Below, piece by piece: positions 11,253 to 32,737 of a DNA stretch of 64,000 nucleotides. Every line of letters begins with the position of its first letter. Position 1 is the first letter of the stretch. The position numbers were made by a program, and so were the translations under genes. The notes beneath the pieces are model-generated. The model made no database searches. It was not told the origin of the DNA and saw only the letters and a program-made list of their open reading frames with translations. Source of the DNA: Clarkia xantiana subsp. parviflora (Eukaryota > Streptophyta > Magnoliopsida > Myrtales > Onagraceae); the NCBI GenBank assembly GCA_036873135.1, contig JAPTYO010000007.1, positions 2,152,763 through 2,216,762 on the forward strand, in the 5' to 3' direction.

Positions 11253-12771
11253 AGATGATGATGATGATGATGATGATGACGATGGCGATGGTGATGAGCC
11301 GACTTCAAAGAAGAGTAAGCAAAGTGAGTAGGCTTACAATCTAAATTGGTTATTTTTTCATGTATAATTGAGAATATATGGATCATATTGGGAATAATAT
11401 ATATTAGAATAGTTATTTAGTTGATGTAAAATTGTGATAATAAAGTTTTTCTTACATGGTCTTCTAATGCAGATACATCATCTAGTGGGAAATTTGTTTC
11501 CAAGTATCCATTATTCCAAAAGGAAATCAAGAGGACTGGTTTGAACTGCATGATGGTATCATATGATTTTTTTTTTTATTTTTTTTTTTTAATTTCATGG
11601 TTGATAGATGTGCTATGTTGAAATTGCTTTAAGCCAACTGACTGTTTTACTTGCTAATTATCTTATCTCTTTGTACAAGTCACGTGATCCATCATAAACT
11701 TTCAATTTTGTTCAAATTTGGGGAATTGACCCATTGAACTAGGTAACCTAGTTCAATTCGCCCAAATTGAACTAGGTTTAGGGTGTGAATTCCCCCAAAT
11801 TTAAACAAAATTGAAAGTTTATGGTGGATCACGTGATTTGTGCAAATTAGGGAAAAAAATTATGGACCAAAACAAAAAAGTATTCAAACATTATAGACCA
11901 AAAACCTGTTAACCTTTTTTTTTACTTCATGGTTGATATATATGCTATGTTGAAATTGCATCAAGCCAACTGACTGTTTTCCTTGCTAATAATTATCTTA
12001 TCCCTTTTTGCAGCGTTTACCGAAGAGTTTTTCAAAGAGTTACTTCAATGGAGACTGCAAGAAGCAAATCCTAACCTTTGAAACTGGTTCTGGTCAGACC
12101 TGGCCAGTGACTCTTAGAGACAACACATTTTTGTGTGGCGGGCTCTCGCGATTTCTGAATGATAATTCTGTAAAACTGGGGAATTTGTGCACTTTTGAGC
12201 TTATCAACACGAAGCGAATGTTGTTCAGAGTCGATATCAACAGGGGAAGACATTATCAGATTCCACAATCTGTAGACAACAATAAGTCTAGTGCAGCAGA
12301 GAAACTCGATTTCTCTAACGTCAGACCACCGCAACGTGGTTCGGGATTTGCATCTGAGTATCCTTTCTTTCAAGTGGATATCACCACCTACATATTCAAC
12401 CACACTAGACTGGTATCCTTTTGTTTTTTCAAAATGCACTTGATGAAATCAAATAAAATGCATATATTAACAGTTTTAATTTGATGCATATATATTACGA
12501 ACGAGCCTCGTTTATTCTGCAGATAATACCGTGGGCATTTGTCAAGGATAACATGAACATGGAGCACAAAAGCCAAACTGTGACACTTCAAACTGGTAGC
12601 GGATCGTGGCTCGTGAAACTAGCAATTTACAGCCACCCCAACCAAGCTAGGCTTTATGGTGGGATTTCGGCTTTTATCAAGGAAAACAATGTCAAAGTAG
12701 GTGATATCTGGACTTTTGAGCTTATCAACAAGAATAGTATGGTGTTCTGGGTTTCCATCTACAAAGGCTAA
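10680..12771 (+). CDS. REM-type B3 domain transcription factor, three B3 domains, poly-Asp linker
   Basis: Five exons: 10680-10745, 10867-11323, 11473-11555, 12014-12412 and 12523-12771. They join in phase to 417 residues. B3 domain 1 covers about residues 5-105 (FFKIL, VPPDFLSNL, GGVYFTKGW, GDFLVFYLVG). A pure acidic linker of 32 Asp and one Glu follows (129-161), then a basic KKSK. Domain 2 covers about 185-275 (YPLFQKEI, LPKSF, GLSRFLNDNSVKLGN, CTFELI). Domain 3 covers about 315-415 (YPFFQVDI, IPWAFVKDN, GISAFIKENNVKVGD, WTFELI). Several B3 domains and an acidic linker are typical of the REM (reproductive meristem) class of nuclear DNA-binding proteins; the target genes cannot be inferred. 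The start is the first ATG before the FFKIL motif. Upstream lies a tandem duplication, and intron 3 carries a MITE fragment. Confidence 0.9.
11185..11283 (+). repeat. In-frame (GAY)n trinucleotide repeat
   Basis: Ninety-nine bases of GAC/GAT codons with a single GAA, in three phases: alternating GACGAT, then pure GAC, then pure GAT. It codes for the acidic linker between B3 domains 1 and 2. Such an array should vary in length between individuals without breaking the frame. Confidence 0.95.
11591..12010. repeat. Direct repeat in REM intron 3 flanking a truncated MITE
   Basis: An ~85-bp segment (TTCATGGTTGATA, then GCTATGTTGAAATTGC, then AAGCCAACTGACTGTTTT) occurs at 11591-11675 and again at 11922-12010, just before the exon 4 acceptor. 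Between them (about 11676-11914) lies an element related to the one at 39609-40135. It shares aagtcacgtgatcca, its inverse tggatcacgtga, and an end of the form gaccaaaaacctgttaacc. Its left terminal inverted repeat is missing. Confidence 0.75.
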
Positions 12772-12975
12772 TTACACTAGTTGAAGGAGATATGGTTAAG
12801 AAAGTAGTGTGACTTTGTTTTATTACTAGTCTGTGTTCTTGATTTCCTTATTGATCTTTTGCTTAGGTTTATGTTTGTAGAGGTTATATCTCTATGCTAC
12901 CTGCTTTAGTTAAGAGGAGGACCTAAAAGTAAATGGATACCAACTTTATATTTTGGGTAACTTAGTTAACTTATA

Positions 12976-13707
12976 GGGTTAAGAACACAATAGGGGCCTG
13001 AATATTTGCCCATGTTGCCAAAAGGGGTCTGAATTGAAAAACGTATTATTAAGGGCCTGAATTTTGAGTTTTGTGTTTTTTCAAGTTTCCGTCCAAATTT
13101 TCTGTTAAATCTAACAGAATCATGTGAAAAGACAAAAATACCATTTTGTAATTATTATACAATTTAATTAATAAAATGTGAAATGTCTAAAATACCCCGA
13201 CACACTAATTATGCCCTTAAGGCCACCACGCTCCGGCCACCGCCCGGCGACCACCACCCGGCTCCGGCGACCACCACCGGCCTCCGGCAACCGCCACCGG
13301 TCTCCGATCGGAGCCAAAAAAGCTCCGATTGGAGCTTCGAAGCTCCGATCGGAGCAAAAAAAGCTCCGGTCGGAGCTTTTCGGTCGTCGCCGGAGGTCGG
13401 TGGTGGTCGCCGGAGTCGGGGTGGTGGTGGTCGCCGGAGCTGTGGTGGCTTAAAGGGTATTTTCGTCATTTTAGGTCAAACATATGAGAGACACACTCTG
13501 GTCAAAGGGCATTTTCGGGTTTTCAAATTATTTTTGGTCACATGCTTGACATGTGACCACTTTCCGTCACTTTTAACAGAAAAAATAGACGGAGACCTCA
13601 ATTATACACAAAACTCAAAATTCAGGCCCTTAATAATACGTTTTTTCAATTCAGACCCATTTTGGCAACATGGGCAAACATTCAGGCCCCTATTGTGTTC
13701 TTAACCC
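12976..13707. mobile_element. Mutator-like MITE with >100-bp inverted ends and GC-rich core
   Basis: The inverted ends run for more than 100 bp (GGGTTAAGAACACAATAG, then GGGGCCTGAAT, and so on) and match with few changes. A perfect 9-bp target duplication TAACTTATA sits at 12967-12975 and 13708-13716; nine bases is the Mutator (MULE) signature. The core (about 13210-13450) is a GC-rich stretch of ccggcgaccacc units and their inverse, with repeated GCTCCGATCGGAGC palindromes. Several open frames there (proline- and arginine-rich) are products of this low-complexity core, not genes. It lies about 200 bp past the REM gene stop. Confidence 0.88.
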
Positions 13708-13716
13708 TAACTTATA

Positions 13717-14217
13717 TTTAGAGCCAGATTGATCCTTGCTTTTTCTAATGGTTGCACACTAAAGTAACTCATACTACTTTAGCAAACAAATTCACTTCTT
13801 TGTGTAAAACTGATAAAAGTGTTCAGTGGTGTTTGGTATGCTATAATCTTACATTACATCTCCACAAATGCCATTTGTTATTATATACTATTCAAGCAAA
13901 CCGAACAGAGATCACACTATTATTAACTAGGGTTAATAATAACTATAAAATATCTAAAGTTTGACTCATGTTAACATGAGATACCCGATAACTTAATGGT
14001 TTTACATTTACACCAACCACCAATAAGCAATTGTCGTGGGCTTGGAATTTTGAAGCATTCAGCATAATTGTCATCATCTCCAAAACTGGATAAGCCGTCT
14101 CTTTATGCTCAAGATCGTTTTTTAGCCCAAACTCGTGCATACAAACAACGAATGATTCCAGAAGGATTGTAGAATAATGAACAATAGAATGGAAAAGCAC
14201 TCTGGCCTAGAAGAGAA
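13717..14217. other. Intergenic stretch, nothing recognised
   Basis: Between the MITE and the snoRNA promoter. No coding frame with family resemblance, no repeat with clear ends. Confidence 0.5.
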
Positions 14218-14264
14218 GGCCCATTAGGGTTTTTCCTGCGCTCCTCTATTCTCCTATATATAAA
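14218..14264 (+). promoter_or_regulatory. Site II + telo-box + TATA promoter of the snoRNA locus
   Basis: GGCCCA (14218-14223) is a site II element. TAGGGTTT (14225-14232) is a telo-box. TATATATAAA (14255-14264) is a good TATA box about 30 bases before a plausible start near 14290. In plants, site II with telo-box marks genes of the translation apparatus, including many snoRNA genes. No protein gene follows, but an H/ACA-like RNA does. Confidence 0.6.
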
Positions 14265-14387
14265 GTCGTAGCTTCCCTTTATCCACCACTCCACAATGTA
14301 TTCTGTTCTCGACCATTAATTTAGGGTTCTTCGATTGCTTCTTATTCTGTAGGATTAATTCGTTGAAAGGGTTATGAATTGGAGGAA

Positions 14388-14523
14388 GCCAATTTGCAGA
14401 GCAAATGCGCGAAACAATATATGGCGTAATTTGCATTGAAGGTTGGCGAAATCAATAAGCGATTCTCCGTGCCTGTCAAACCTATTTCCATTTTGTCAAG
14501 GCCTCGAACAAGTCGCTACATTT
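14388..14523 (+). ncRNA. Candidate H/ACA box snoRNA
   Basis: The sequence folds into the hairpin-hinge-hairpin-tail shape of H/ACA RNAs that guide pseudouridylation. Hairpin 1: outer stem GCCAA (14388-14392) with TTGGC (14443-14447); inner stem GCAAAT with ATTTGC, extended by GCGC with GCGT and one bulged A; the unpaired pocket arms are TTTGCAGA and ATTGAAGG. Hinge: AAATCA (14449-14454) fits the H box ANANNA. Hairpin 2: outer stem AGCGA (14458-14462) with TCGCT (14513-14517); inner stem GCCT with AGGC. The tail is ACA (14518-14520) three bases before the proposed 3' end. At 136 nt the size is usual. I could not assign an rRNA or snRNA target. The site II/telo-box promoter about 130 bp upstream supports it; there is no direct proof of expression. 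Confidence 0.6.
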
Positions 14524-15431
14524 TATCTTAATTCACTCCTCTTCTCTTCTCTTTCTCCCCGAACTCGTTTTTATTCAATCTTCATCGGTTTTCTTGGATT
14601 CAATACCCAGAAGAATCTTATTGTGTTATTTAGTGTTTTATGCATAGAAACCAAGGAGACTGAATCATGAATGTTGCAGAAATCTGAATTTGAGTATCCA
14701 AAAAAAGTACAAGTCAAATCAGGGATAGTTAGAAACATTTATGTATTCTGGGATCAAAGAAAATGCATATTGACATGGTGCTTAGACAGTTTGCCACCCT
14801 AATAACTTTATTACCAATTTGGAAACTTGAATCAACACTTTAACAAATTATGAATAACATTGAGGCAGAGCAGTGTGGGGATGATCTAAAAACTAAGGCA
14901 TTAGAGCATTCACAAGGGTTAGCTAATAAAGGAGGAAATGTGAAATTTAGAAATTAGCATATTTATAAATTTTGATGGACATTAGTTTACGTGGATTAGG
15001 TAAAACTTTATACATTTAAAGTAAATTTGATCGTTTTGAAAGAGATTAGACATCTAAAGTAAATTTCATGTTTTTTTTACACAAAGTTTTTTTGCCACAT
15101 GAGCAAATATCCATCCATTTAAAAATTTGACCAAGTGCTCTTTACAACTGTGCAGTAAAAATGTAAAATTTAATATAAAAAGCAACTACTCATAGCACAT
15201 CTATCTTCTTGCAGCAACCACAAACAAATACGACACAAAAAAATGTGGACTTCCCCCAAATACCAAATATCATCATTACATAATTTATAAGCTGCTCAAC
15301 ATCCATCATAACACTTGTATGCAATTATTCCGCTCTCACAGACACATTGATAGGAGCTACTCTACCACTACATTTCACAACAACATACACTAGTAATTCC
15401 TTTCCAACCCATCACCACACAATATTGGACT
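14524..15431. other. Intergenic region between snoRNA locus and desaturase 3' end
   Basis: AT-rich. The last ~200 bp before 15432 should hold the 3' UTR of the desaturase (minus strand). The stretch 14900-15160 has weak inverted similarity at its edges (gagcattcac against gagcac) and may be an eroded Tourist-like MITE. No gene seen. Confidence 0.5.
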
Positions 15432-18400
15432 CTAAAGCTTCACGGTCCGGTCATGAATCCAACCGAAAGGAACCACGGGTCCTTCCTTAGCCCTCTCCTG
15501 AGCCCTCTCCTCGAGCCGCCTGATCCTCGGCGGTAACCCACATACATAATCCTGAGCCCTCTTCCCATCCCCTGATAATCCACTAAGCTCATCCACTTTC
15601 CATCTTCCCACCAAGAACTCCAGTATATCAGCATAGTCCTTTGCAGTGTAAACCCCGAGCCTCTGTGCCACCGAAGAGTAGTCCTCGAATAGGTTTTCAT
15701 TGCGCCCATCGAACATTAAATGAGCAGGCATCGATATTTTCTTCCTCATCATGTCAGCAAAGGCTAAGACCGTTCCGTCAGGGTCCACTTCGAAGAGCTT
15801 CTCCACTATCTTGGTGTAGGCTGTCTCGTGGCGCTTCTCGTCTGCAGCTATGGTGCCACATACTTGGGCTAGCTTCAAGTCCCCGTGTTGCTTGGCGAGT
15901 CTTGCTGTGTTTCCGTGAGAGATGAAGGTCGCTCTTTCTTGGAACGAAGTGTAGATGAAGCCGAGGTAAGGGCTATTTTCAGTCCTTGGATCCTGTAATG
16001 TTGGCAAAATCATCACTTATGTCTCAACCATTAAATTGATATAGCAAAGAGTCAAGTATGCAAGTATCTAAGCTCCACCAGGGGCATTGTGTCTCTAGTA
16101 GCATTTTAAAATGGGTTAAGAACTTATAAACTGTCTGAAGTTTGCCACATGTGACATTTTGGTGTCTGAAGTTTAAATTGTTGGTATCGGATGTCTGAAG
16201 TTTCAACTTTGTTGAAATTTGGTTTTCCGTCCATTTTTTCTGTCAAATTTGACAAAATGGTGTGAAAAATTGAAATTGCCCCTGATATTTTTATGTTTAC
16301 TCCGGCTGGCCACCAACCCACTCCGGCCAGCCACCAACCCACTCCGGCCGGCCACTACCCAACTAGGGGCAATTTTGAGATTTAATTTTTTATTGGGTCA
16401 TGTGAAAAGCACATGACCAAATTCGGTCAATTTTAACAGCAAATTTGGACGGAGACACCAAATTTCAACAAAGTTTAAACTTCAGACAGCCAATATCAAC
16501 AATTTAAATTTCAGACACCAAAATCTCACATAGTGCAAACTTCAGACAGTTTATAGGTTATTAACCCTTTTAAAATTAAGTTATTACCTATTTGCAAGTG
16601 GCTAATTAGCAACATTTTTGGTTAGTTCATGTAATATGCAGACCATGTAAAGTTTGCTAATAGGTTTCAGATAATATGGATTTCAGATAACAGTAAGATT
16701 TTACCATTCCTGAACCAATCAGATACTGAATGGTCTTCTCCACTTGCCTCATGTCTACTCGTCCAGTTAAGTAGAGATACTTGTTGAGAAGATCACCGTG
16801 CCTGTTCTCCTCGGCGGTCCACGCCCTAGTCCAAACCGCCCAAGGTGTTGGGCTAGCACCAGATTCATCCCGAACCCCATCTAAGGTATTGAGCATTGTT
16901 TGGTAAGTGGGAAGGGCTTCTTCAGTGATCATATCACCTACCAATACCACATAATGATCATCAGGAATCTCCTTTGCCCTCTCTCTGAGCTCCTTGACCT
17001 GATCATCGAAGCCGTCGGATGCAGGATCCGGAAGAAAATCCTGTGGCTGCCAACACTGCTCAACTGGCTTCAGAAGAGGCAAAAGGGTCTGCTCCGCCCA
17101 GTTCTCAAGTGATTTGAAAATCTCAATCTTTTCGCGTGGCATAGAATGCGTTACTTGAAGATGAACTTCCCGTGGAGGCATAAATGGTTTCTTTGATGTC
17201 TCCACCGTCCTGCAAAAAAAAAGCTGCTTAACTTTCTTAACCCTTTTTGTTGGCTCAAGAAGATTGGAAAAACTGAATACTTCACGTCTAATTTGGACCA
17301 ACTCAACACTATTCAGTTATTTGTAGTTCAGTGACCCACATTTAAACCTTCCAAAAATGTATTGATGACGGGGATATGAAGACAGCTAAGTTTATGTACA
17401 TATTTTTAACCAGGATCATTTCACAGTTGTAGGCAGCTACTATATATATATATATATATTTTTTTTTTTCTAGGTGAAAGGTAGCTGAAACAAATTAAGT
17501 CAAAGATTCACAACCAAAGTTGGTGGAATGAAAATGAGAAGAAACACATGAACCCTTCTTCAAGTGTTTGACTCGCATCAACAACCTCAAAGCTTTATCA
17601 AAACTACAAGACAATGTATTCTTACTTGGGAGAGTACAACAATTGAAGAAATTTGTTAATCAAGAAACTGAATTCATTCACCATAACAAAAAGCCAACTA
17701 TTTGACAATCACCTGAAGATTATACAAAGAGACTAGCTGAAGTAAAAGTTAGATGACTCGGGTTGGCAGATTTAGACTCAACATTCAGTTATTATATGCG
17801 ACAGCCAATTCAGAAAGAACAAAAAAAACATGCTACATGTGCGAACATGACTCATGCTGAGAATCTGAGGCAAAAATCATAGGTGATATAACCAAAGACA
17901 TACCATGATGGTAGGATAGGCCTAACTAACCTCTGGTCATATGTGACAATTTATATGGTTTTGTTGAATATGTAGCAGTCTACTTTTCTCAAATTTCAAT
18001 ACCTACATAGTTGTCTTCTCTGTAACTGATTAATCTTACTGCAAGAAAATACATTATGTTGGTTGAAGGTTTAATCTTGTCATGGGATTTACTTGGAGAC
18101 TGAAAAATTGGCAGACCAAAAGAGAAGGGACCATGAATGTATCGGACAAACACTTCATATCAATCAAAACAAAAGAAACATCAGGGCTTATATGGTAAGA
18201 TGGAACTGAACAGAAACAGAAGTATTGTCCCAAATTGTAAGGGCATGGATTATATACTTGCTGAACAAATGTCATAGCTGCATAAAGTCCATATTTGAAG
18301 GATGAATTGCGACAACATATGTACACATGGACGAAAGCAGAAATTGGTTCCAACACGTAGCGAAATGAGGCAGCGGGTGACAGATTTATAGATAACAACA

Positions 18401-19261
18401 AATGCACTCTCATGCAAATATATAACATGTGTAAAGCTCTTTGTCAGCTGATGATATTTGGGACCAGCAAGTATTTTTCATTGAAATGAACACTCTTTAT
18501 AATTTAACAATACAGAAAATACCCGACAACTACGGTCTAAAGCCACAAAATAAAACAATTATTGCATACCCAAAATGAAAGATAACAATTTATTCAATGA
18601 AATTTATGCTAGCATAATATAGCGAAAAAAAAATAAAGAATATTCAGCAGTATCAGTGAATCAATATCCCTTGATTTATTACCATATATACATTCAGGCT
18701 GTAGAGTAGCTATCATCACCCTAAATCTGAATCCAAATCCTCTCCATTTGGTCAGAAATGGACCATCTACCGTCCAATTCATGATTTGATCGGAATACAA
18801 TCAATTTTGCAAAATCATCCAAAAATAAACTAAAATACACAAGGCCATCAGCCATACTCTCATCTGTTGATTACGCCCATGATCAAATCTTGGCCGTTCA
18901 AGGCTCACGAATTGGAAATGCAGCAAAATAACAACTAGTACTATTCTTTGGGATCAATCTATTGAAGAGCTTTCTATCAGAATCAAGGTGTGAGATTAGG
19001 CGATGACTACGAAGACTAATTCATCTTCCCTACCACACAGCAGACATTCAAAGAAACACGGGTTGGGCGATGAATTAAAACCGTCGGGAATCTGGTAGTT
19101 TTAGTGGCTCAACGCCGTTGGTCGATCAATCAACTTAAGGAGGACGAGGAAGGCACTTACTTGAGGTCAGATCGAAGAGTAGAAGCCATGACGACATTGT
19201 GAGATCTGGTCCTGCGATTGATAGTCGAGGAGGGCATGAAAGAATTCAGCTGCAGCGCCAT
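15432..19261 (-). CDS. Stearoyl-[acyl-carrier-protein] 9-desaturase, plastidial
   Basis: Three exons on the minus strand: 19261-19161, 17209-16705 and 15992-15432. They join to 388 residues, close to the usual ~396. The enzyme is a soluble plastid stroma protein that puts the first double bond into stearoyl-ACP to give oleoyl-ACP, using ferredoxin and O2. Residues 1 to about 34 (Ser/Arg-rich, containing MASTLRS) look like a chloroplast transit peptide. The diiron ligands are visible: Glu in ITEEALPTY (about 130), EENRH (E168, H171) and DEKRH (E254, H257). The C-terminus ends WIHDRTVKL, as in the family (FAB2/SSI2/DES type). Exon 1 codes for little beyond the transit peptide, and its long intron (17210-19160) is normal for this family. 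Intron 2 carries a MITE (16113-16567). Which family member it is cannot be told from sequence alone. Confidence 0.95.
16113..16567. mobile_element. Mutator-like MITE in desaturase intron 2
   Basis: Inverted ends start GGGTTAAGAACTTATAAACT and then carry gtctgaagttt; the right end gives the same sequence read backwards, with agacagtttataggttattaaccc. A perfect 9-bp target duplication TTTTAAAAT lies at 16104-16112 and 16568-16576. Internal subrepeats cactccggccagccaccaaccc are present at about 16300-16360. No coding capacity. Its ends are closely related to those of the SAC9 intron element at 21456-21987. Confidence 0.9.
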
Positions 19262-19416
19262 TGATCAAAAAAAGGATCGAGTTGCAGCTTGCTTCAGTCT
19301 GGAACTCAGCTCCTGGTTGCTTAACCCGAACAACAGCAAGTAGAAAGAAAGCTTCACAGAAAAACCCGCAGAGCTGAGCGAGGAGGAGTAGGAGAGAGAG
19401 AGATATTATGACGTGT

Positions 19417-19424
19417 TATTTATA
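19417..19424 (-). promoter_or_regulatory. TATA box of the desaturase gene
   Basis: TATAAATA on the minus strand, followed by a (GA/CT)-rich leader (19383-19405) and the start codon at 19261. A CACGTCA motif sits directly downstream of the TATA box. The position implies a 5' leader of roughly 120-130 nt. Confidence 0.6.
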
Positions 19425-20677
19425 CACAAAGTTAGTGAGAAATGCATGGAGAAACACAGTGAAGAAGGCGGCCAACTGTCCACAATTGGAATCGGTGTGA
19501 ATTATGATTTCAATATTAATTTTAAAATAAGAATTCTTCTCAAACTAATTTCTAAAGTTCTTTTTTTAAACATCTTTATTTTTTACTTGCCCTCTAAAAT
19601 GTATATGTATATATTAAAAAAAACCTAAAGCAAGATATAGTAAAAAAAATATAAATAATTTTATTGAAAAGTTAAGGAGAAAATGTAAAAAAATATAAAA
19701 CTCCTTTAAAAATTATGAAAATGCACATTAAAAGATAAATAGAAACATTTTTGTAGATTTTAATTTGAAAAACTACTTGAATTTAAAAGATAAAATTTAA
19801 AATAAAAACAGTTTGAAAATATAGTATGATACAAAAATTATTTATTAAAAAATGTGAAATAAAAAATGAATACTAAAAAAATTATTCTTAGATTTATTTT
19901 ATTGATTTTCAATTTTATGTTAGTTTATTCTTTTTTTTCTAATAGAAGTTATGTACACTTTTATCTATATTTTTTTTTTTAAATATTTACGAGTATTATT
20001 TTCTTTACATTTTATATTATCATGTTTTAATTATGATTTATCTTCAGAATTTTTAATATATTTTATTAATTATTAATTAATTTATTTTACTTTATATATT
20101 TTAAATATAATCTCATTAATTTTTTTAGAAAAGCATATATTTATCGTATTATATTTCGATTTATGTTCATTAAAATATAATGTGACCTTTATAGTAGTAA
20201 AATAAATATAATTTAAAAATAGAAAACCATAATTGAAAATTAAATCTGAAGAAAAATTGAAAAATAGTTTTGAAACTAAACATATTTTCAAATATCATTT
20301 TAGAAATCGTGTGAATTAATAAGTAATTTGATTTGATCAGTTCCTTACTCATTCCTTTCTTCTAAAATGGTAGTTGCATGGGACAGACACCTTTGATATT
20401 TTTGTTAAGTAACAAGTCTTTACGTTATTGCCAAACAGAGAAGTCTGAGCGTTATGCCAAAAGTACTAGCGTGCCCCAATCCAAGCTTCTTACTGAAAAA
20501 CCCTTCCATCAAAAAATAATACATATTCGTTCAATAATTAATTTTACAAACCAAAGAAAGCTACAGTGTAACTCGTCCCATGAATATACAACAAACAAAT
20601 ACCATTAATACAAACCAAAATCCCACCTAACAAATGGGAATAACTGATTCCACAGCTTCGAATTTGATAAACAAACT
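19425..20677. other. AT-rich intergenic region upstream of the desaturase, 3' flank of SAC9
   Basis: Very AT-rich, especially 19500-20340. The last ~250 bp should contain the SAC9 3' UTR. No gene or clear element seen. Confidence 0.6.
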
Positions 20678-30843
<10,166 letters not shown>

Positions 30844-31064
30844 GGGCTTCGGAATCTTTTTGGATCAGGAATTGTGGAGAGCTCTGATAATCGAAGCCCC
30901 TGACAAAGAGGGAAGGAGGCTATCAGATAAAGATAGTAGAGCAATCGCCGAAGTGAAGCAAATTAAATGAACTGAATCGATGAAATTGCAACTTCGTCTC
31001 AAAATTTTAGCTAGATCAAGAACTCTGCAATGGAATTGTGAGCATACACCAGAGATTTGAAGCA

Positions 31065-31148
31065 TCAGACTGCAGCGCACTGATGATTCCGGAGGTGATA
31101 GCAAGAGAGATCTGCTGCAAAACCTGGAAGCAGGATGTCTTCCTCCAT
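31065..31148 (-). other. Possible upstream ORF in the SAC9 leader
   Basis: A 27-codon frame (starting MEEDILLPG, ending at a TGA) lies about 220 bp before the SAC9 start codon in GC-balanced, leader-like sequence. Whether this part is in the mature mRNA is not known; the SAC9 ATG at 30843 was chosen because its exon joins in phase to the conserved TSVAVVTL start. Confidence 0.3.
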
Positions 31149-31199
31149 CTTGGTGAAAGTTCAGTTCAAGATTGATTTGCACAAAAAAAAAAAGTTAAA

Positions 31200-31968
31200 A
31201 ATTAACGGTTAAGAATAAGTTCATCCTCAAACTTATACTAACTATGCATTCGGACCTCCAACTCTAAATTTATACTCAAAACGAGTCAAACCAGAAATGA
31301 CCTAGATATATATATATCTAATACCTAAATATATATATATATATTTAGAAACCTCTAAATATGTTGATTAATTTGTTAGAATATTATATATAAGTTTAAA
31401 ATATATAATATATTAAGCTTTTAAAATCTATTTCACATGAAAATAATACTTTTTAAATTGAGCATCCTAAAATTTATAACTCTTCAAAATGAAATATAAT
31501 ATTATATAATAATAAAAAATAAATGTAAAATATTTATAGCTAGCCGGTTGTGCCATTTACATAATAATTTGGACTTAAATATTTTATAAGTGATTTTAAA
31601 CTCTAAGAAACGTTATTTCGCCCGTTTCGTTATTTAACTTAAATCATAAATATATTTATTTAGATTAGAAAATCCGTCATATAAAAAAAGAGCTTATAAA
31701 TTAGTGTATAGATGAATTTATTTACATCTAAATAGGATACAGAATATCAAATAATATTTTAATAAATAAATATAAGGCTGGATTAAAATGAAGTCTACTT
31801 TAATTCAAACCGATTTTTCAGCTATTAAATTATAAAAGATATTTCATTGAATTACAAAAGACATAAAACAATAATTTATTACTGTTATTGTTTTATTTAT
31901 TCTTAATGTACTTGGTTTGGCGACCGGGAAATCGACTAAATTCTAGTCAACTTTATTTTATTCCAATC

Positions 31969-32008
<40 letters not shown>

Positions 32009-32640
32009 CTATGATACAAAAATTTTAAATTTGTCAAACCAAGATGTTCTGAATGTGTCTTAGTGGCACGGAAAATGATAGAAGATACGGAAGTGTTCCG
32101 TCAAGTTCCGATTGTGAGGGAATAGATATTTTACTTGGAATGCCATTGTGAGACTGTCGGAACTAGGCGGAATCTAGTTGTCGGATTTTTTATAAAAACC
32201 CTAGTGGCACTGGTTATAATTTTTACCAGCTTCTAGGGTATTTCTATCACCTCACAGATTCGAACATGGCTGACCTAGAGAATCGGAATGGCTATCATTT
32301 TTCTATATATATATTTTATTAATAAAATAATATTATAATATTGTAAATAAAAAAATCAATTATAAATAGGTTCGGCTAAAATAAAAATAGTAAAATACTA
32401 TTATTTAACAAACTAAAATTTATTATACTTATTAAAAGAAAACTACATATGTCATGTATTAAATATTTGTTAAAACCAGAAAGTCTAAATTTTAATTTTA
32501 CACAAAATAAATATATGCCGAATATCTAAATCTCAGGGTACCCGAGAAAAGAGGGGATTTCACGAAGACTGCCGAATTTTCAAAGACCGACGGCTTTTCT
32601 TTTCTTTCGGCCGAAGCCAGTCCTAGTTATTCCACCGGTC
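31200..32640. other. Divergent intergenic region between SAC9 and LETM1
   Basis: It separates two genes that point away from each other, so it must hold both promoters. Mostly AT-rich with a (TA)n run at 31973-32004. Near 32200-32215 there is a telo-like aaaaaccctag. No gene or element with clear ends seen. Confidence 0.6.
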
Positions 32641-32698
32641 TGTCTATAGTCTAAACTCTAACCCCCTCTGCTAAACCTCCTCTCTCTGTTTTTCGGCA

Positions 32699-32737
32699 AT
32701 GGCCATCTACGTCTGCAACCCAGAAATGTTGCTTTAG
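32699..32737 (+). other. Possible short upstream ORF in the LETM1 5' leader
   Basis: ATG GCC ATC to TAG, 12 codons (MAIYVCNPEMLL). It lies in the presumed first, non-coding exon, whose donor would be the gtaagt at 32849. The leader intron would run from 32849 to the acceptor at 33710-33711, two bases before the main start codon. The exon is inferred from base composition and splice motifs only. Confidence 0.4.

Noticed and set aside
11045..11386. Frames overlapping the REM exon (Met/Thr and His/Arg repeats)
   Set aside because: Shadows of the GAY repeat in other frames; the B3 frame is the one that splices in phase.
13178..13704. Pro/Arg-rich open frames on both strands
   Set aside because: They come from the GC-rich low-complexity core of a MITE with clear inverted ends and target duplication.
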